From NCBI RefSeq assembly GCF_965221945.1, contig NZ_OZ244925.1, positions 3,596,001-3,660,000 on the forward strand: a stretch of 64,000 nt of DNA, read 5' to 3'. The number at the start of each line of letters is the position of its first letter. Position 1 is the stretch's first letter. Origin of the DNA: Poriferisodalis sp965221945 (lineage in GTDB: Bacteria; Actinomycetota; Acidimicrobiia; Acidimicrobiales; Poriferisodalaceae). The notes below the pieces were generated by a model, which saw nothing but the letters and a program-made list of their open reading frames with translations, was not told the origin of the DNA and searched no databases. A program made the position numbers and the translations under genes. Below are positions 25,079 to 35,726 of this stretch, in pieces.

Positions 25079-26254
25079 CTACGAGTCGCGCAGGTCGAAG
25101 GCGATCTTGGTCGAGCCGCGGGAACCAGCACTAGCGGCGTGCTCGAGTGCGTTGCGGTATTCCTCCAGCGGGTACAGCTCGGAGACCAGCCGGCCCAAGT
25201 CGCAGTCGCGCACCAGCTTGATGGCCGCCTCGAAGGTATGCCCCCCATCCAGCGACGGCTCGGTGCCGTAGCAGTAGGCCCCCACCATCTCGGTCTCGCG
25301 GTGCCACAACGCCGACAGGTTCAGCTCCACCGAAGCCGGCATACCCAGCACCACCACCCGACCCCGCGGTCGGGTGATCGCAATGGCATCGGTCAGCGAC
25401 GACGACGAGGCCACCGCGTCGATCGTCACGTGCGTCCCGGAGCCCAGCGTCTCACCGATCACCCTGGTGCCAGCGGCCCGGCGCACGGCTCGCCCCAGCT
25501 CGTCGGGCGACACCGCCAGGTCAGCACCTAGCTCACGCGCCAGCTGGCGCTGATGGCTGTAGCGAGCGCCCACCACGATCGCCGCCACGCCGGTCAGCTG
25601 CCGCAGCGCGGCAACCGCAACCAAGCCCATCGTGCCGGCACCGATTACGGCCGCCGTGCCGCCTTGGGTCACTCCCGACCGCAGCGCGGCATGAACGCCC
25701 GCAGCGGTCGGCTCGATCATCACCGCCGCCTCGTCTGACAGATCCGCAGGTTCCAGCGAACCCAGCGAATGCAGCTGCGACCGGTGTGCGGCAAACGTCT
25801 CGGACCAGCCGCCGCCCGTCGACGCGCACGAACCTGTCTGCAACCCGGCTTCGATGTCGCCGCCGATGAGGTGGCCGTAATCGTTGCCGTCGGCAGGCGC
25901 CGCATCGGGCCACGGCGGTGCAACACCGTGAGCTTCAGGCCCCAGCACCGGTTCCAGCACCACCCGGGTGCCGTCGTCGATGTGACCGACCACTTCATGG
26001 CCGGGCACGAACGGGAACGACACCAGCGACTCGAAGTAACGCGACACCTTCCCATCCACCGTCGCAAGATCCGACCCGCAGATGCCCGACAGCGCCGTGC
26101 GCACGTACTGCCAGTCGCCGCCCGGCAATTCCGGCGGATCCATCTCGGTCAATCGCAGCGGGCCCACGCCCGCACCCGAGCCAGGCTTGATCTTGCCCGC
26201 CGCCATAGCCGCCGCGAACCGCAGCTCCTTGCGCTCAAAAACCAGCGCCTGCAC
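25079..26254 (-). CDS. Zinc-type alcohol dehydrogenase (MDR family)
   Basis: 391 aa from GTG 26254, 13 bp after the thrS stop, so co-transcription is likely. It is a medium-chain dehydrogenase with GICGSD (first zinc Cys), PGHEVVGHI (zinc His/Glu), a Rossmann AVIGAGTMGLVAVAAL, and GRVVVLGMP near the C terminus. The segment between about residues 115 and 150 lacks the four-Cys structural zinc lobe of classical ADHs. It oxidises an alcohol or polyol with NAD(P); the substrate is unknown. A degenerate duplicate of its last 20 codons lies 1.4 kb downstream at 23620-23682. Confidence 0.85.
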   Translation of the reverse strand: MQALVFERKELRFAAAMAAGKIKPGSGAGVGPLRLTEMDPPELPGGDWQYVRTALSGICGSDLATVDGKVSRYFESLVSFPFVPGHEVVGHIDDGTRVVLEPVLGPEAHGVAPPWPDAAPADGNDYGHLIGGDIEAGLQTGSCASTGGGWSETFAAHRSQLHSLGSLEPADLSDEAAVMIEPTAAGVHAALRSGVTQGGTAAVIGAGTMGLVAVAALRQLTGVAAIVVGARYSHQRQLARELGADLAVSPDELGRAVRRAAGTRVIGETLGSGTHVTIDAVASSSSLTDAIAITRPRGRVVVLGMPASVELNLSALWHRETEMVGAYCYGTEPSLDGGHTFEAAIKLVRDCDLGRLVSELYPLEEYRNALEHAASAGSRGSTKIAFDLRDS

Positions 26255-26267
26255 GCCCGCCCTAGCC

Positions 26268-28319
<2,052 letters not shown>

Positions 28320-28320
28320 T

Positions 28321-28392
28321 GGACTGGGCTCACTGGGACTGGGCTCACTGGGACTGGGCTCACTGGACTGGGCTCACTGGACTGGGCTCACT
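28321..28392 (-). repeat. 14/15-bp minisatellite directly upstream of thrS start
   Basis: Five head-to-tail units of GGACTGGGCTCACT (14 bp; the second and third have one extra G) fill the region directly before the thrS ATG. On the mRNA strand each unit reads AGTGAGCCCAGTCC and resembles the real start (AATGAGC). A related array is at 37834-37903 (11 of 14 bases shared). It has no spacers, so it is not a CRISPR. Confidence 0.93.
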
Positions 28393-28429
28393 GGACCAGC
28401 CTCATCGGGCAGGCAACGCGGGGCTGCGG

Positions 28430-28609
28430 CTAGCCCCCGCCCCCGCCGGAGAACACGATGTTGATCAGGACGATCAGGAAGAGCAACCCACCAAGCACCC
28501 AGAGCTTGTCCGCGAACTGGAAGCTCTTGAACTTCGCAAACGGGACCATCATCTTGGACGGATCCTGGAGCGACGTCTCGTCGACCTTGCGCGTATCGCC
28601 GTCGCTCAT
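28430..28609 (-). CDS. Small single-pass membrane protein
   Basis: 59 aa from ATG 28609, preceded by AGGAG at ideal spacing; a longer frame upstream lacks support. The N-terminal 33 residues are polar (SDGDTRKVDETS), followed by one transmembrane helix (LWVLGGLLFLIVLINIVF) and a Gly-rich end. It lies between dnaE and thrS on the same strand. I do not recognise the family; it could be a small accessory subunit or membrane anchor. Confidence 0.6.
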   Translation of the reverse strand: MSDGDTRKVDETSLQDPSKMMVPFAKFKSFQFADKLWVLGGLLFLIVLINIVFSGGGGG

Positions 28610-28721
28610 GAGTTCTCCTGAGGAAACTGTTAGGCGGCCGGTGCCGCGATCGGAGAGTCGGCCGCGCGTGCAGCCACCGGGCAAGGCTAGGGGCTGCGGT
28701 GCGCGCTTTGCTGCCGAAATT

Positions 28722-31700
28722 TCACGTACGTACGGCGTCGGCGCCGAGCAGCTCGCGCATCGGTCCAGCCAGGGTGCTCGCATCCACCCAACGCGACTCC
28801 GGCAGCTTCACCACCGAGTCGCCGACGCGTATGTGCACGGGCTGGTCGCCGGGGTATTCCGAAAGCATCCGCTCGAACGACTCCAGCCAGTGGTCGTCCA
28901 TGTCGACGCGCTCCACATTCAGCCACAAGGGCACTGGTCCCTTGCGGAGCTCGAAGTGCTCCACCTCGTTCGCGAGGAATGTCGTCTCACCTTCGCCGCG
29001 GCGATCCGGGCGACCGCGCACCAGCACGACAGCGTCCTCGGCAAGCACATCGCCCGCAGCAGCGAAGCCCTTGGGGAACAGCGTCACCTCCACCGATCCG
29101 GACAGATCCTCCAACATGAACCGGGCCATCGGCTCGCCGCTGCGCGTGTAGCGACGCTGCAGGCTCTGCACCACGCCGCCGATCGTGGCCCACTGCTGGC
29201 CGCCGTCAGGGTTCGGCGGGAGCTCTCCGAGCCCGGTCACCGGGCAGTCCACCGAACGCCGCAGCTGCGCCTCGCCGCCGCGCAGCGGATGGTCCGACAC
29301 GTACAGCCCGAGCAGCTCCTTCTCCCACGCCAGCGTGTCGCGCTCGGGGGCTTCGATATCGGGCACCTCGATGCGGTCGTCGAATTCGACGTCACCGGCG
29401 TCCGTGCCGCCGAACATTGACTGCAGTCCTGCCTCGGCCTCGGTGCGTCGCCGCAAGGCAGCTTCGATGACGCGGTCGAATACGCCGAGCAATCCGGCCC
29501 TGGTGTGGCCGCATGACTCGAATGCGCCGGCTTTGATGAGCGACTCCACAAACCTGCGGTTCAGCACCTCGCGCGGCATCCGCTCGCAGAAGTCGTTGAA
29601 GTCGGCGAACGGTCCGTTGGCGGTCCGCTCCGCGATGATCGGCTCGGCCACCTTCTCGCCCACGTTGCGCACCGCCGACAGCCCGAAGGGAATTGTCTGC
29701 CCGTCGGCCGCAAAGTCCAGCTCAGAGCGGTTGATGTCGGGCACGAGCACTTCGATGTCGTGCTGGCGGCAGTCGGCCAGGTAGACACCCGCCTTGTCGA
29801 TGTTGCGCTTGGAACCCGTCAGCACGGCGGCCAGGAACTCGGTGCGGTAGTTGGCCTTCAAGTAGGCCGTTTGGTAGGCGATGAGCCCGTACGCGAACGC
29901 GTGGCTCTTGTTGAAGGCGTAGTCGGCGAATGGCTCGATGATGTCGAACAGCTGCTTGCCGAGGTCGTCCGTGTAGCCCTTGGCCACGCTGCCTTCAACG
30001 AACTTGGTGCGGTGCTCGGCGATCTGCTCGCGGTTCTTCTTTCCGCACGCCTTGCGCAGGTCGTCGGCGTCGGCCATGGAGTAGCCGGCGATCTCCTGGG
30101 CCACCCGCATCATCGACTCTTGGTAGATCATCAGCCCGTAGGTTTCACCCAGCAGCTCGGCGAGATCGGGATGCGGCGGCGCGGCGAGCTGGCGGCCGTT
30201 CTTGCGGTGGGCGTAGTCGTTGTGCATGTCGGCTGCCATGGGACCGGGCCGGTACAGCGCCACCAGTGCGCAGATGTCCTCGAATTGGGTGGGCTGCATC
30301 GACCGCAGCAGTGAGCGCACCGGTGTGGACTCCAGCTGGAAGACGCCCATCGTGTCGCCCGCTCGCAGCAGCTCGAACGCGGAGGGGTCGTCGAGGGGCA
30401 CCGAGTCGATGTCGAGCCGCTCATCGGCGGTGCGCTCGACCAGCCGCACGGTCTCGTCGATGATCGACAGGGTCCGCAGCCCCAGGAAGTCCATCTTCAA
30501 CAGGCCGAGATCTTCCACGCCGCCCATGTCGAACTGGGTGACGATGGGTGCCTCGTCGGGGTCGGTTCCCGCCTCGGGCTTGCGCTGGATCGGCAGGTAC
30601 GTGGTGAGCGGCTCGGGGCTGATCACCACGGCAGCGGCATGCACCGAGTCCTGCCGGATGAGGCCCTCGAGCCCGCGGGCCACATCGACCACCTCGCGAA
30701 CCTCGTCGTCGTGCGTGTACATGGTGCGCAGCTCGGCCGCTGCCGCGTAGCCGTCGGCGTGCTTGTCATCGCGTTCGAGGCAGGCGCCCAGCGGGGTGTC
30801 GCGGCCCATGATCAGCGGCGGCATGGCCTTGGAGATGCGGTCGCCCAGGGAGTACGGCTTGCCCAGCACCCGAGCGGCGTCGCGCACCGCCGCCCGCGCC
30901 TTGATGGTGGAGAACGTGATGATCTGCGCCACGTGGTCATGGCCGTACTTCTGGGCCGTGTAGCGGATCATCTCGTCGCGGTAGCGATCGTCGAAGTCGA
31001 TGTCTATGTCGGGCATCGAGATGCGGGCCGGGTTCAGGAACCGCTCGAACAGCAAGCCGTAGTGGATCGGGTCGAGATCGGTGATGCCCAAGCAGTAGGC
31101 AACGGCGCAGCCGGCAGCTGAGCCACGGCCGGGCCCCACCCGGATGCCGCTGTCTCGGGCATGGCGGATGAGATCCCAGGTGATCAGGAAGTAGCTGCTG
31201 AAGCCCATGTCGGAGATGACCTTCAGCTCGTACGCGATGCGCTCGGCGGTGCTCTGCGCCACGTTGGTGCCCCAGCGCCGCTTTACTCCTTCGAACGCCA
31301 GGTGTGCGAGGTAGGCGTCGGCATCGGTGTGCGGGGCGGGCACCTCGAAATGCGGCAGCAGCATCCGCCCGAACTCGATGTTCACCTCGGCGCGCTCGGC
31401 AATCGCCAGCGTGTTGTCGCAGGCCTCGGAATGTTCGCCGAACAGCGCCCGCATTTCCGCTGCGGACTTGAGATAGTGCTGGTCGCCGTGGAATTTGAAG
31501 CGGTCCGGATCGCTGCGCAGCGCCCCGGTCTGCACGCACAGCAGCGCATCGTGGGCCAGCGCATCGTCCTGGTGGGTGTAGTGCAAGTCGTTGGTTGCCA
31601 GCAGTGGCGCCCCGAGGTCATGGGCAATCTTCAGCAGCTGCGGGTTGCAGTCGCGCTGGGCGCCGATGCCGTGGTCCTGCAGCTCGACATACAGACCATC

Positions 31701-32255
31701 GCGCCCGAAGATGTCCTGCAGGCGGCCAGCACGGCGGAGGGCCTCGTCGTAGTCGCCGGCAAGCAGAGCCTGCTGGGTGACGCTGCCGAGGCATCCGGTG
31801 GTGGCGATCAGGCCGTCGGCGTGGGTGGCGAACATCTCCCAGTCCATCCGGGGCTTGTAGTAGTAGCCCTCGAGGAAGGCCCGGCTGGCCAGCTTGAGCA
31901 GGTTGCGGTAGCCGGCGTCACTGTGGGCCAGCAGCGTCAGGTGGTAGTAGAGCTTCTCGCCCTCGCCGTCGTCGCCCGAGTCGTCGACCTTGGTGTTCTT
32001 GGCCCGGTTTCGGCTGGGCCGTTCGTGGCGGCTGTCGAGCGCCATGTAGGCCTCGGTGCCGATGATCGGCTTGATGCCCGCCGACTTGGCTGACCGGTAG
32101 AAGTCCAGGACTCCGTACATGTTGCCGTGGTCGGTGATGCCAAGCGCCGGCTGGCCGTCGGCGGCCGCTGCAGCCACGACTTCGTTGATGCGCGCCGCGC
32201 CGTCGAGCAGGGAGTACTCGGTGTGGGTGTGCAAGTGAACGAACGACGCTGCCAC
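28722..32255 (-). CDS. dnaE: DNA polymerase III subunit alpha
   Basis: 1177 aa from GTG 32255, chosen for AAGGAG just upstream and because the PHP domain begins at once (HLHTHTEYSLLDG, residues 5-17; ITDHGNMYG). The palm carries PDIDIDFDDR (about 412-420) with the catalytic aspartates. Finger, beta-binding and C-terminal OB domain (IGGVVQSLQRRYTRSG, about 1030) are all present. This is the replicative polymerase of the DnaE type rather than PolC, since no proofreading exonuclease domain is inserted. Confidence 0.97.
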   Translation of the reverse strand: MAASFVHLHTHTEYSLLDGAARINEVVAAAAADGQPALGITDHGNMYGVLDFYRSAKSAGIKPIIGTEAYMALDSRHERPSRNRAKNTKVDDSGDDGEGEKLYYHLTLLAHSDAGYRNLLKLASRAFLEGYYYKPRMDWEMFATHADGLIATTGCLGSVTQQALLAGDYDEALRRAGRLQDIFGRDGLYVELQDHGIGAQRDCNPQLLKIAHDLGAPLLATNDLHYTHQDDALAHDALLCVQTGALRSDPDRFKFHGDQHYLKSAAEMRALFGEHSEACDNTLAIAERAEVNIEFGRMLLPHFEVPAPHTDADAYLAHLAFEGVKRRWGTNVAQSTAERIAYELKVISDMGFSSYFLITWDLIRHARDSGIRVGPGRGSAAGCAVAYCLGITDLDPIHYGLLFERFLNPARISMPDIDIDFDDRYRDEMIRYTAQKYGHDHVAQIITFSTIKARAAVRDAARVLGKPYSLGDRISKAMPPLIMGRDTPLGACLERDDKHADGYAAAAELRTMYTHDDEVREVVDVARGLEGLIRQDSVHAAAVVISPEPLTTYLPIQRKPEAGTDPDEAPIVTQFDMGGVEDLGLLKMDFLGLRTLSIIDETVRLVERTADERLDIDSVPLDDPSAFELLRAGDTMGVFQLESTPVRSLLRSMQPTQFEDICALVALYRPGPMAADMHNDYAHRKNGRQLAAPPHPDLAELLGETYGLMIYQESMMRVAQEIAGYSMADADDLRKACGKKNREQIAEHRTKFVEGSVAKGYTDDLGKQLFDIIEPFADYAFNKSHAFAYGLIAYQTAYLKANYRTEFLAAVLTGSKRNIDKAGVYLADCRQHDIEVLVPDINRSELDFAADGQTIPFGLSAVRNVGEKVAEPIIAERTANGPFADFNDFCERMPREVLNRRFVESLIKAGAFESCGHTRAGLLGVFDRVIEAALRRRTEAEAGLQSMFGGTDAGDVEFDDRIEVPDIEAPERDTLAWEKELLGLYVSDHPLRGGEAQLRRSVDCPVTGLGELPPNPDGGQQWATIGGVVQSLQRRYTRSGEPMARFMLEDLSGSVEVTLFPKGFAAAGDVLAEDAVVLVRGRPDRRGEGETTFLANEVEHFELRKGPVPLWLNVERVDMDDHWLESFERMLSEYPGDQPVHIRVGDSVVKLPESRWVDASTLAGPMRELLGADAVRT

Positions 32256-32349
32256 GCTGCTCCTTGATGTTGTCCGAAGCGACCCGTTTGTCGAACCTAG
32301 ACCCGTCGCAGGCGCGATCCCGGTATCGCCGAAGCGTTCGCGAGGCAAG

Positions 32350-33300
32350 GTGGCAAAACCCCCGGAGAACATGGTTGGACGGGCGCTCGCAGCACTGCAT
32401 CATGGAGGGATGAGCACACCGGACCGCGCGCCGCACAGCGCGCCGGGCGCTGACGACCAGAACAGCGTCGACGAGCTCGCTGCCGACGAGCTGGAGTTCG
32501 ACGACGGTGCCGTGCTGCCCTGCGACGAACTCAACAGCGTCCTGGTGGTCGACGATCCGCGCCAGGGCTTGTGGGAGCTGGTCGACAGCGGCTGGGCCGA
32601 TCAGCACCTGCCCGAGCTGCCGGCGTTGGCGCTCGAGCAGGACCCGATCCATCTCCACAAGGACGTGTTGGCGCACACGATCGCCGTCGTGGCCCAGAGC
32701 CCGCCGCGGCTGCGGGTGCGCCTCGGGGCGCTCTTTCACGACATCGGCAAGCCGCTGACGCGCTCGTTCTCCCACGGTGGTGTGACGTTCCGCAACCACG
32801 AGGCCGTGGGCGCCAAGATGACTCGCCGCCGTATGCCGCAGATGGGCTACAGCCGCGAGCTCACCGACGAGGTGGCCCGGCTGGTGCACCTGTCGGGCCG
32901 CTTCAAGGGCTACGACACCGGCTGGACCGATGCGGCGGTGCGGCGCTACGCCCGTGACGCCGGGCCGCTGCTCGGCGACCTGAACGACATGGTGCGCAGC
33001 GACTGCACATCGCGCAATGTGAAGCGGATCCAGGCGCTGCACGATGCGCTCGACCGATTCGAGGTTCGCATCGCCCGGTTGGCGCGTGAGCAGGCGGCCG
33101 CCGAGGTGCGTCCCGAGATGAACGGCGACGAAGTGATGGCCCACTTGGGCTTGGAACCCGGGCCCGAGGTGGGCCAGGCCATGAACTTCCTGATGGAGCT
33201 GCGCCGCACTGAAGGCGAGCTGGGCGACGACGAGGTGCGCCGCCGCCTCCATAGGTGGTGGGCCGCCCAAGCTTCCGTTGAGCATCGGAGCGAGGAATGA
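32350..33300 (+). CDS. HD-domain protein resembling the C-terminal half of CCA-adding enzyme
   Basis: 316 aa with start uncertain among GTG 32350, ATG 32371 and ATG 32410 (the last has GGAGGG almost touching it). An HD domain at about residues 105-200 holds HDIGKPLTR and FRNHEAVGAKM, with an N-terminal HKDVLAHT histidine. The overall pattern is that of the HD and tail domains of bacterial tRNA nucleotidyltransferases, but the nucleotidyltransferase head is missing. It is probably a phosphohydrolase. Divergent from dnaE. Confidence 0.78.
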   Translation: MAKPPENMVGRALAALHHGGMSTPDRAPHSAPGADDQNSVDELAADELEFDDGAVLPCDELNSVLVVDDPRQGLWELVDSGWADQHLPELPALALEQDPIHLHKDVLAHTIAVVAQSPPRLRVRLGALFHDIGKPLTRSFSHGGVTFRNHEAVGAKMTRRRMPQMGYSRELTDEVARLVHLSGRFKGYDTGWTDAAVRRYARDAGPLLGDLNDMVRSDCTSRNVKRIQALHDALDRFEVRIARLAREQAAAEVRPEMNGDEVMAHLGLEPGPEVGQAMNFLMELRRTEGELGDDEVRRRLHRWWAAQASVEHRSEE

Positions 33301-33346
33301 ATGCGACCCGCGGCGACGACCACTGTTGCTGCGTCATGTATCTGTT

Positions 33347-33383
33347 GCATTTGACACGATAAGATTGTTTACGCGTCAAATGC
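33347..33383 (+). promoter_or_regulatory. Perfect 9-bp inverted repeat with -35 box upstream of fic
   Basis: GCATTTGAC (33347-33355) and GTCAAATGC (33375-33383) are perfect inverted arms separated by 19 AT-rich bases; extended to 13 bp, they match at 11. The left arm includes a consensus TTGACA (33351-33356). A convincing -10 at 17 bp is missing; TCAAAT at 33376 is 19 bp away. It is probably a promoter/operator for the Fic gene, whose product has its own winged helix. Confidence 0.6.
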
Positions 33384-33437
33384 GATGAGAACTGGCGCGG
33401 TAGGCGCCACACCCAGCAGCGGAAGAGGGTCACCATC

Positions 33438-34874
33438 ATGGGCTTCCTTCGCACCGAGTCGTGGCCGGGAAATCCGGCGGCGCCACGGGCTGTCGACCGG
33501 CGGCTGGGCACATTCCTCGCCTATGTCCCTCACCGCCTGATCGGCTGGCATCCTCTGCTGCCAGCCGATGTGGCGGCATTCGTTGCTGACGCCGAGCGCC
33601 AACTGGTTGCGACGGCTTCAGTGCTTGCACCAGATTCAGCTTCGGTCAGCCTGTTCTTCTGGGCGGAGTCACTCGGCTCATCGCGTATCGAGGGAGTGTC
33701 ACCCCAAGCCCGGCGGGTCGTGCACGCGCTGATCGCCGAGGCGTCCCCTTCACCACCTCATCGTCGGGGCAGTGTCGGCGAGGCGATCGGCAACATCGAA
33801 GCAACGTCTGAAGCACTGCGCATCCTGGTCCAGCCGGCAGCATTGACTGTCGAACTGCTCTGCGATGCCCATCGCGTATTGATGGATTCGTCTCCGAATC
33901 CGCGACTCGGCGGCGTCTTGAAGACGACACAGAATTGGGTCGGCGGCAATGACTGGCATCCACTCGATGGCGACTTCGTGCCGCCGCCGCCCGATGAATG
34001 CCGACCGCTCATGGAAGACCTGGTTGCCTACCTCAGAACCGGCGATCATTCGCCGGTTCTGCAAGCTGTGGTGGCGCACGCTCAATTCGAAACGGTTCAT
34101 CCATTCGGCGACGGCAACGGCCGCGCGGGCCGAGCCCTCTTGTACGCAGCGTTGAAGCATCGGTGCGTCTCGGAGGGGTTCATGCCGCCCATCAGCTTGG
34201 CGTTGTCGCAGAACCGTGACGTCTACCTGCGATCCCTCGCTGCATATCAGAGCTACGTCGGAGCGCCCGATGACGCGCACAGATCCGCAGCCATGATCCC
34301 GTTGCTCGAAGTGGTCAGTACAGCAGTGAACCAGTCGTGCGAAGTGGCGAGTTCCTATGCGAATGCCGTATCACGCCTGCAGGACCGTTGGCGCGAGCGT
34401 GTCGGGCAGCGCACCGGGCGCTCGGCGGCTCTGGCTGCAGTGAACCTGCTGGTGTCGCAACCCTCGTTGACCCCAGAACTTCTTGCAGCGGAATCAGGCT
34501 TCTCGCAGCGGCGATGCGCGGACGCTCTTCGTCGCCTGACTGAAGCTGGCATCACACGGAGCCGTCGCGTCGGTCCGCGACTGCGCGCCTACGACGCCGA
34601 CCACATATTCGACATGTACGACGTCATGTCCTCGACGATGGGTGACCCCCAATCCGCACGTCAACTCCTCGGTCAGATCGCCGATGATCCGTTTCTTCGG
34701 GTCGACGACAGCGACGACCGTTCGGGTGTCACCGAGAGCGTTGAGCTAGGGGCGAAGTGGGATCGATGCCCCTTGCTGGTGCGCTCGACCGGACAGCGCT
34801 GCGGGCTCGCAGCAGGGCACCGAGGACACTGCCGCGCCATCCCGCAGCGTCGCCACCCGCCTCGCACACGCTGA
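33438..34874 (+). CDS. Fic domain protein with winged helix and Cys/His C-terminal tail
   Basis: 478 aa. The catalytic motif HPFGDGNGRAGR is complete (about residues 220-232), so it should transfer AMP or a related group from a nucleotide to a protein target. An N-terminal SSRIEG (about 80) matches the inhibitory [S/T]xxxE[G/N] motif of class II Fic proteins, whose Glu blocks ATP until relieved. A winged helix follows at about 340-390 (LLAAESGFSQRRCADALRRL). The last 40 residues hold a C-x11-C-x6-H-x3-C pattern, a possible metal site. The palindrome upstream fits autoregulation. Confidence 0.88.
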   Translation: MGFLRTESWPGNPAAPRAVDRRLGTFLAYVPHRLIGWHPLLPADVAAFVADAERQLVATASVLAPDSASVSLFFWAESLGSSRIEGVSPQARRVVHALIAEASPSPPHRRGSVGEAIGNIEATSEALRILVQPAALTVELLCDAHRVLMDSSPNPRLGGVLKTTQNWVGGNDWHPLDGDFVPPPPDECRPLMEDLVAYLRTGDHSPVLQAVVAHAQFETVHPFGDGNGRAGRALLYAALKHRCVSEGFMPPISLALSQNRDVYLRSLAAYQSYVGAPDDAHRSAAMIPLLEVVSTAVNQSCEVASSYANAVSRLQDRWRERVGQRTGRSAALAAVNLLVSQPSLTPELLAAESGFSQRRCADALRRLTEAGITRSRRVGPRLRAYDADHIFDMYDVMSSTMGDPQSARQLLGQIADDPFLRVDDSDDRSGVTESVELGAKWDRCPLLVRSTGQRCGLAAGHRGHCRAIPQRRHPPRTR

Positions 34875-34916
34875 ACGTGATGGGCGTATCGCGCCATCGC
34901 TCTAGCGTGTGCGCCC

Positions 34917-35690
<774 letters not shown>

Positions 35691-35693
35691 GTG

Positions 35694-35717
35694 GCCCGTT
35701 CCCGGCGGGCAACGGGC
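35694..35717. terminator. GC hairpin between convergent terC and flotillin genes
   Basis: Seven-base arms GCCCGTT / AACGGGC (35694-35700, 35711-35717) enclose CCCGGCGGGC, which can extend the stem. It lies 3 bp after the terC stop and 10 bp before the convergent flotillin stop. No T run follows, so confidence is limited. Confidence 0.45.
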
Positions 35718-35726
35718 AACGAGGTA

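Noticed and set aside
28321..28392. CRISPR array
   Set aside because: Units are contiguous with no spacers and no cas genes are near; the same holds for 37834-37903.
28320..28720. T-box riboswitch upstream of thrS
   Set aside because: No T-box consensus or antiterminator pairing seen; the stretch is the minisatellite and a small membrane-protein gene.
31918..33285. 455-codon minus-strand frame across the dnaE start and HD gene
   Set aside because: It is a shadow of two well-supported genes in other frames; composition is His/Arg/Gln-rich as expected for antisense reading.
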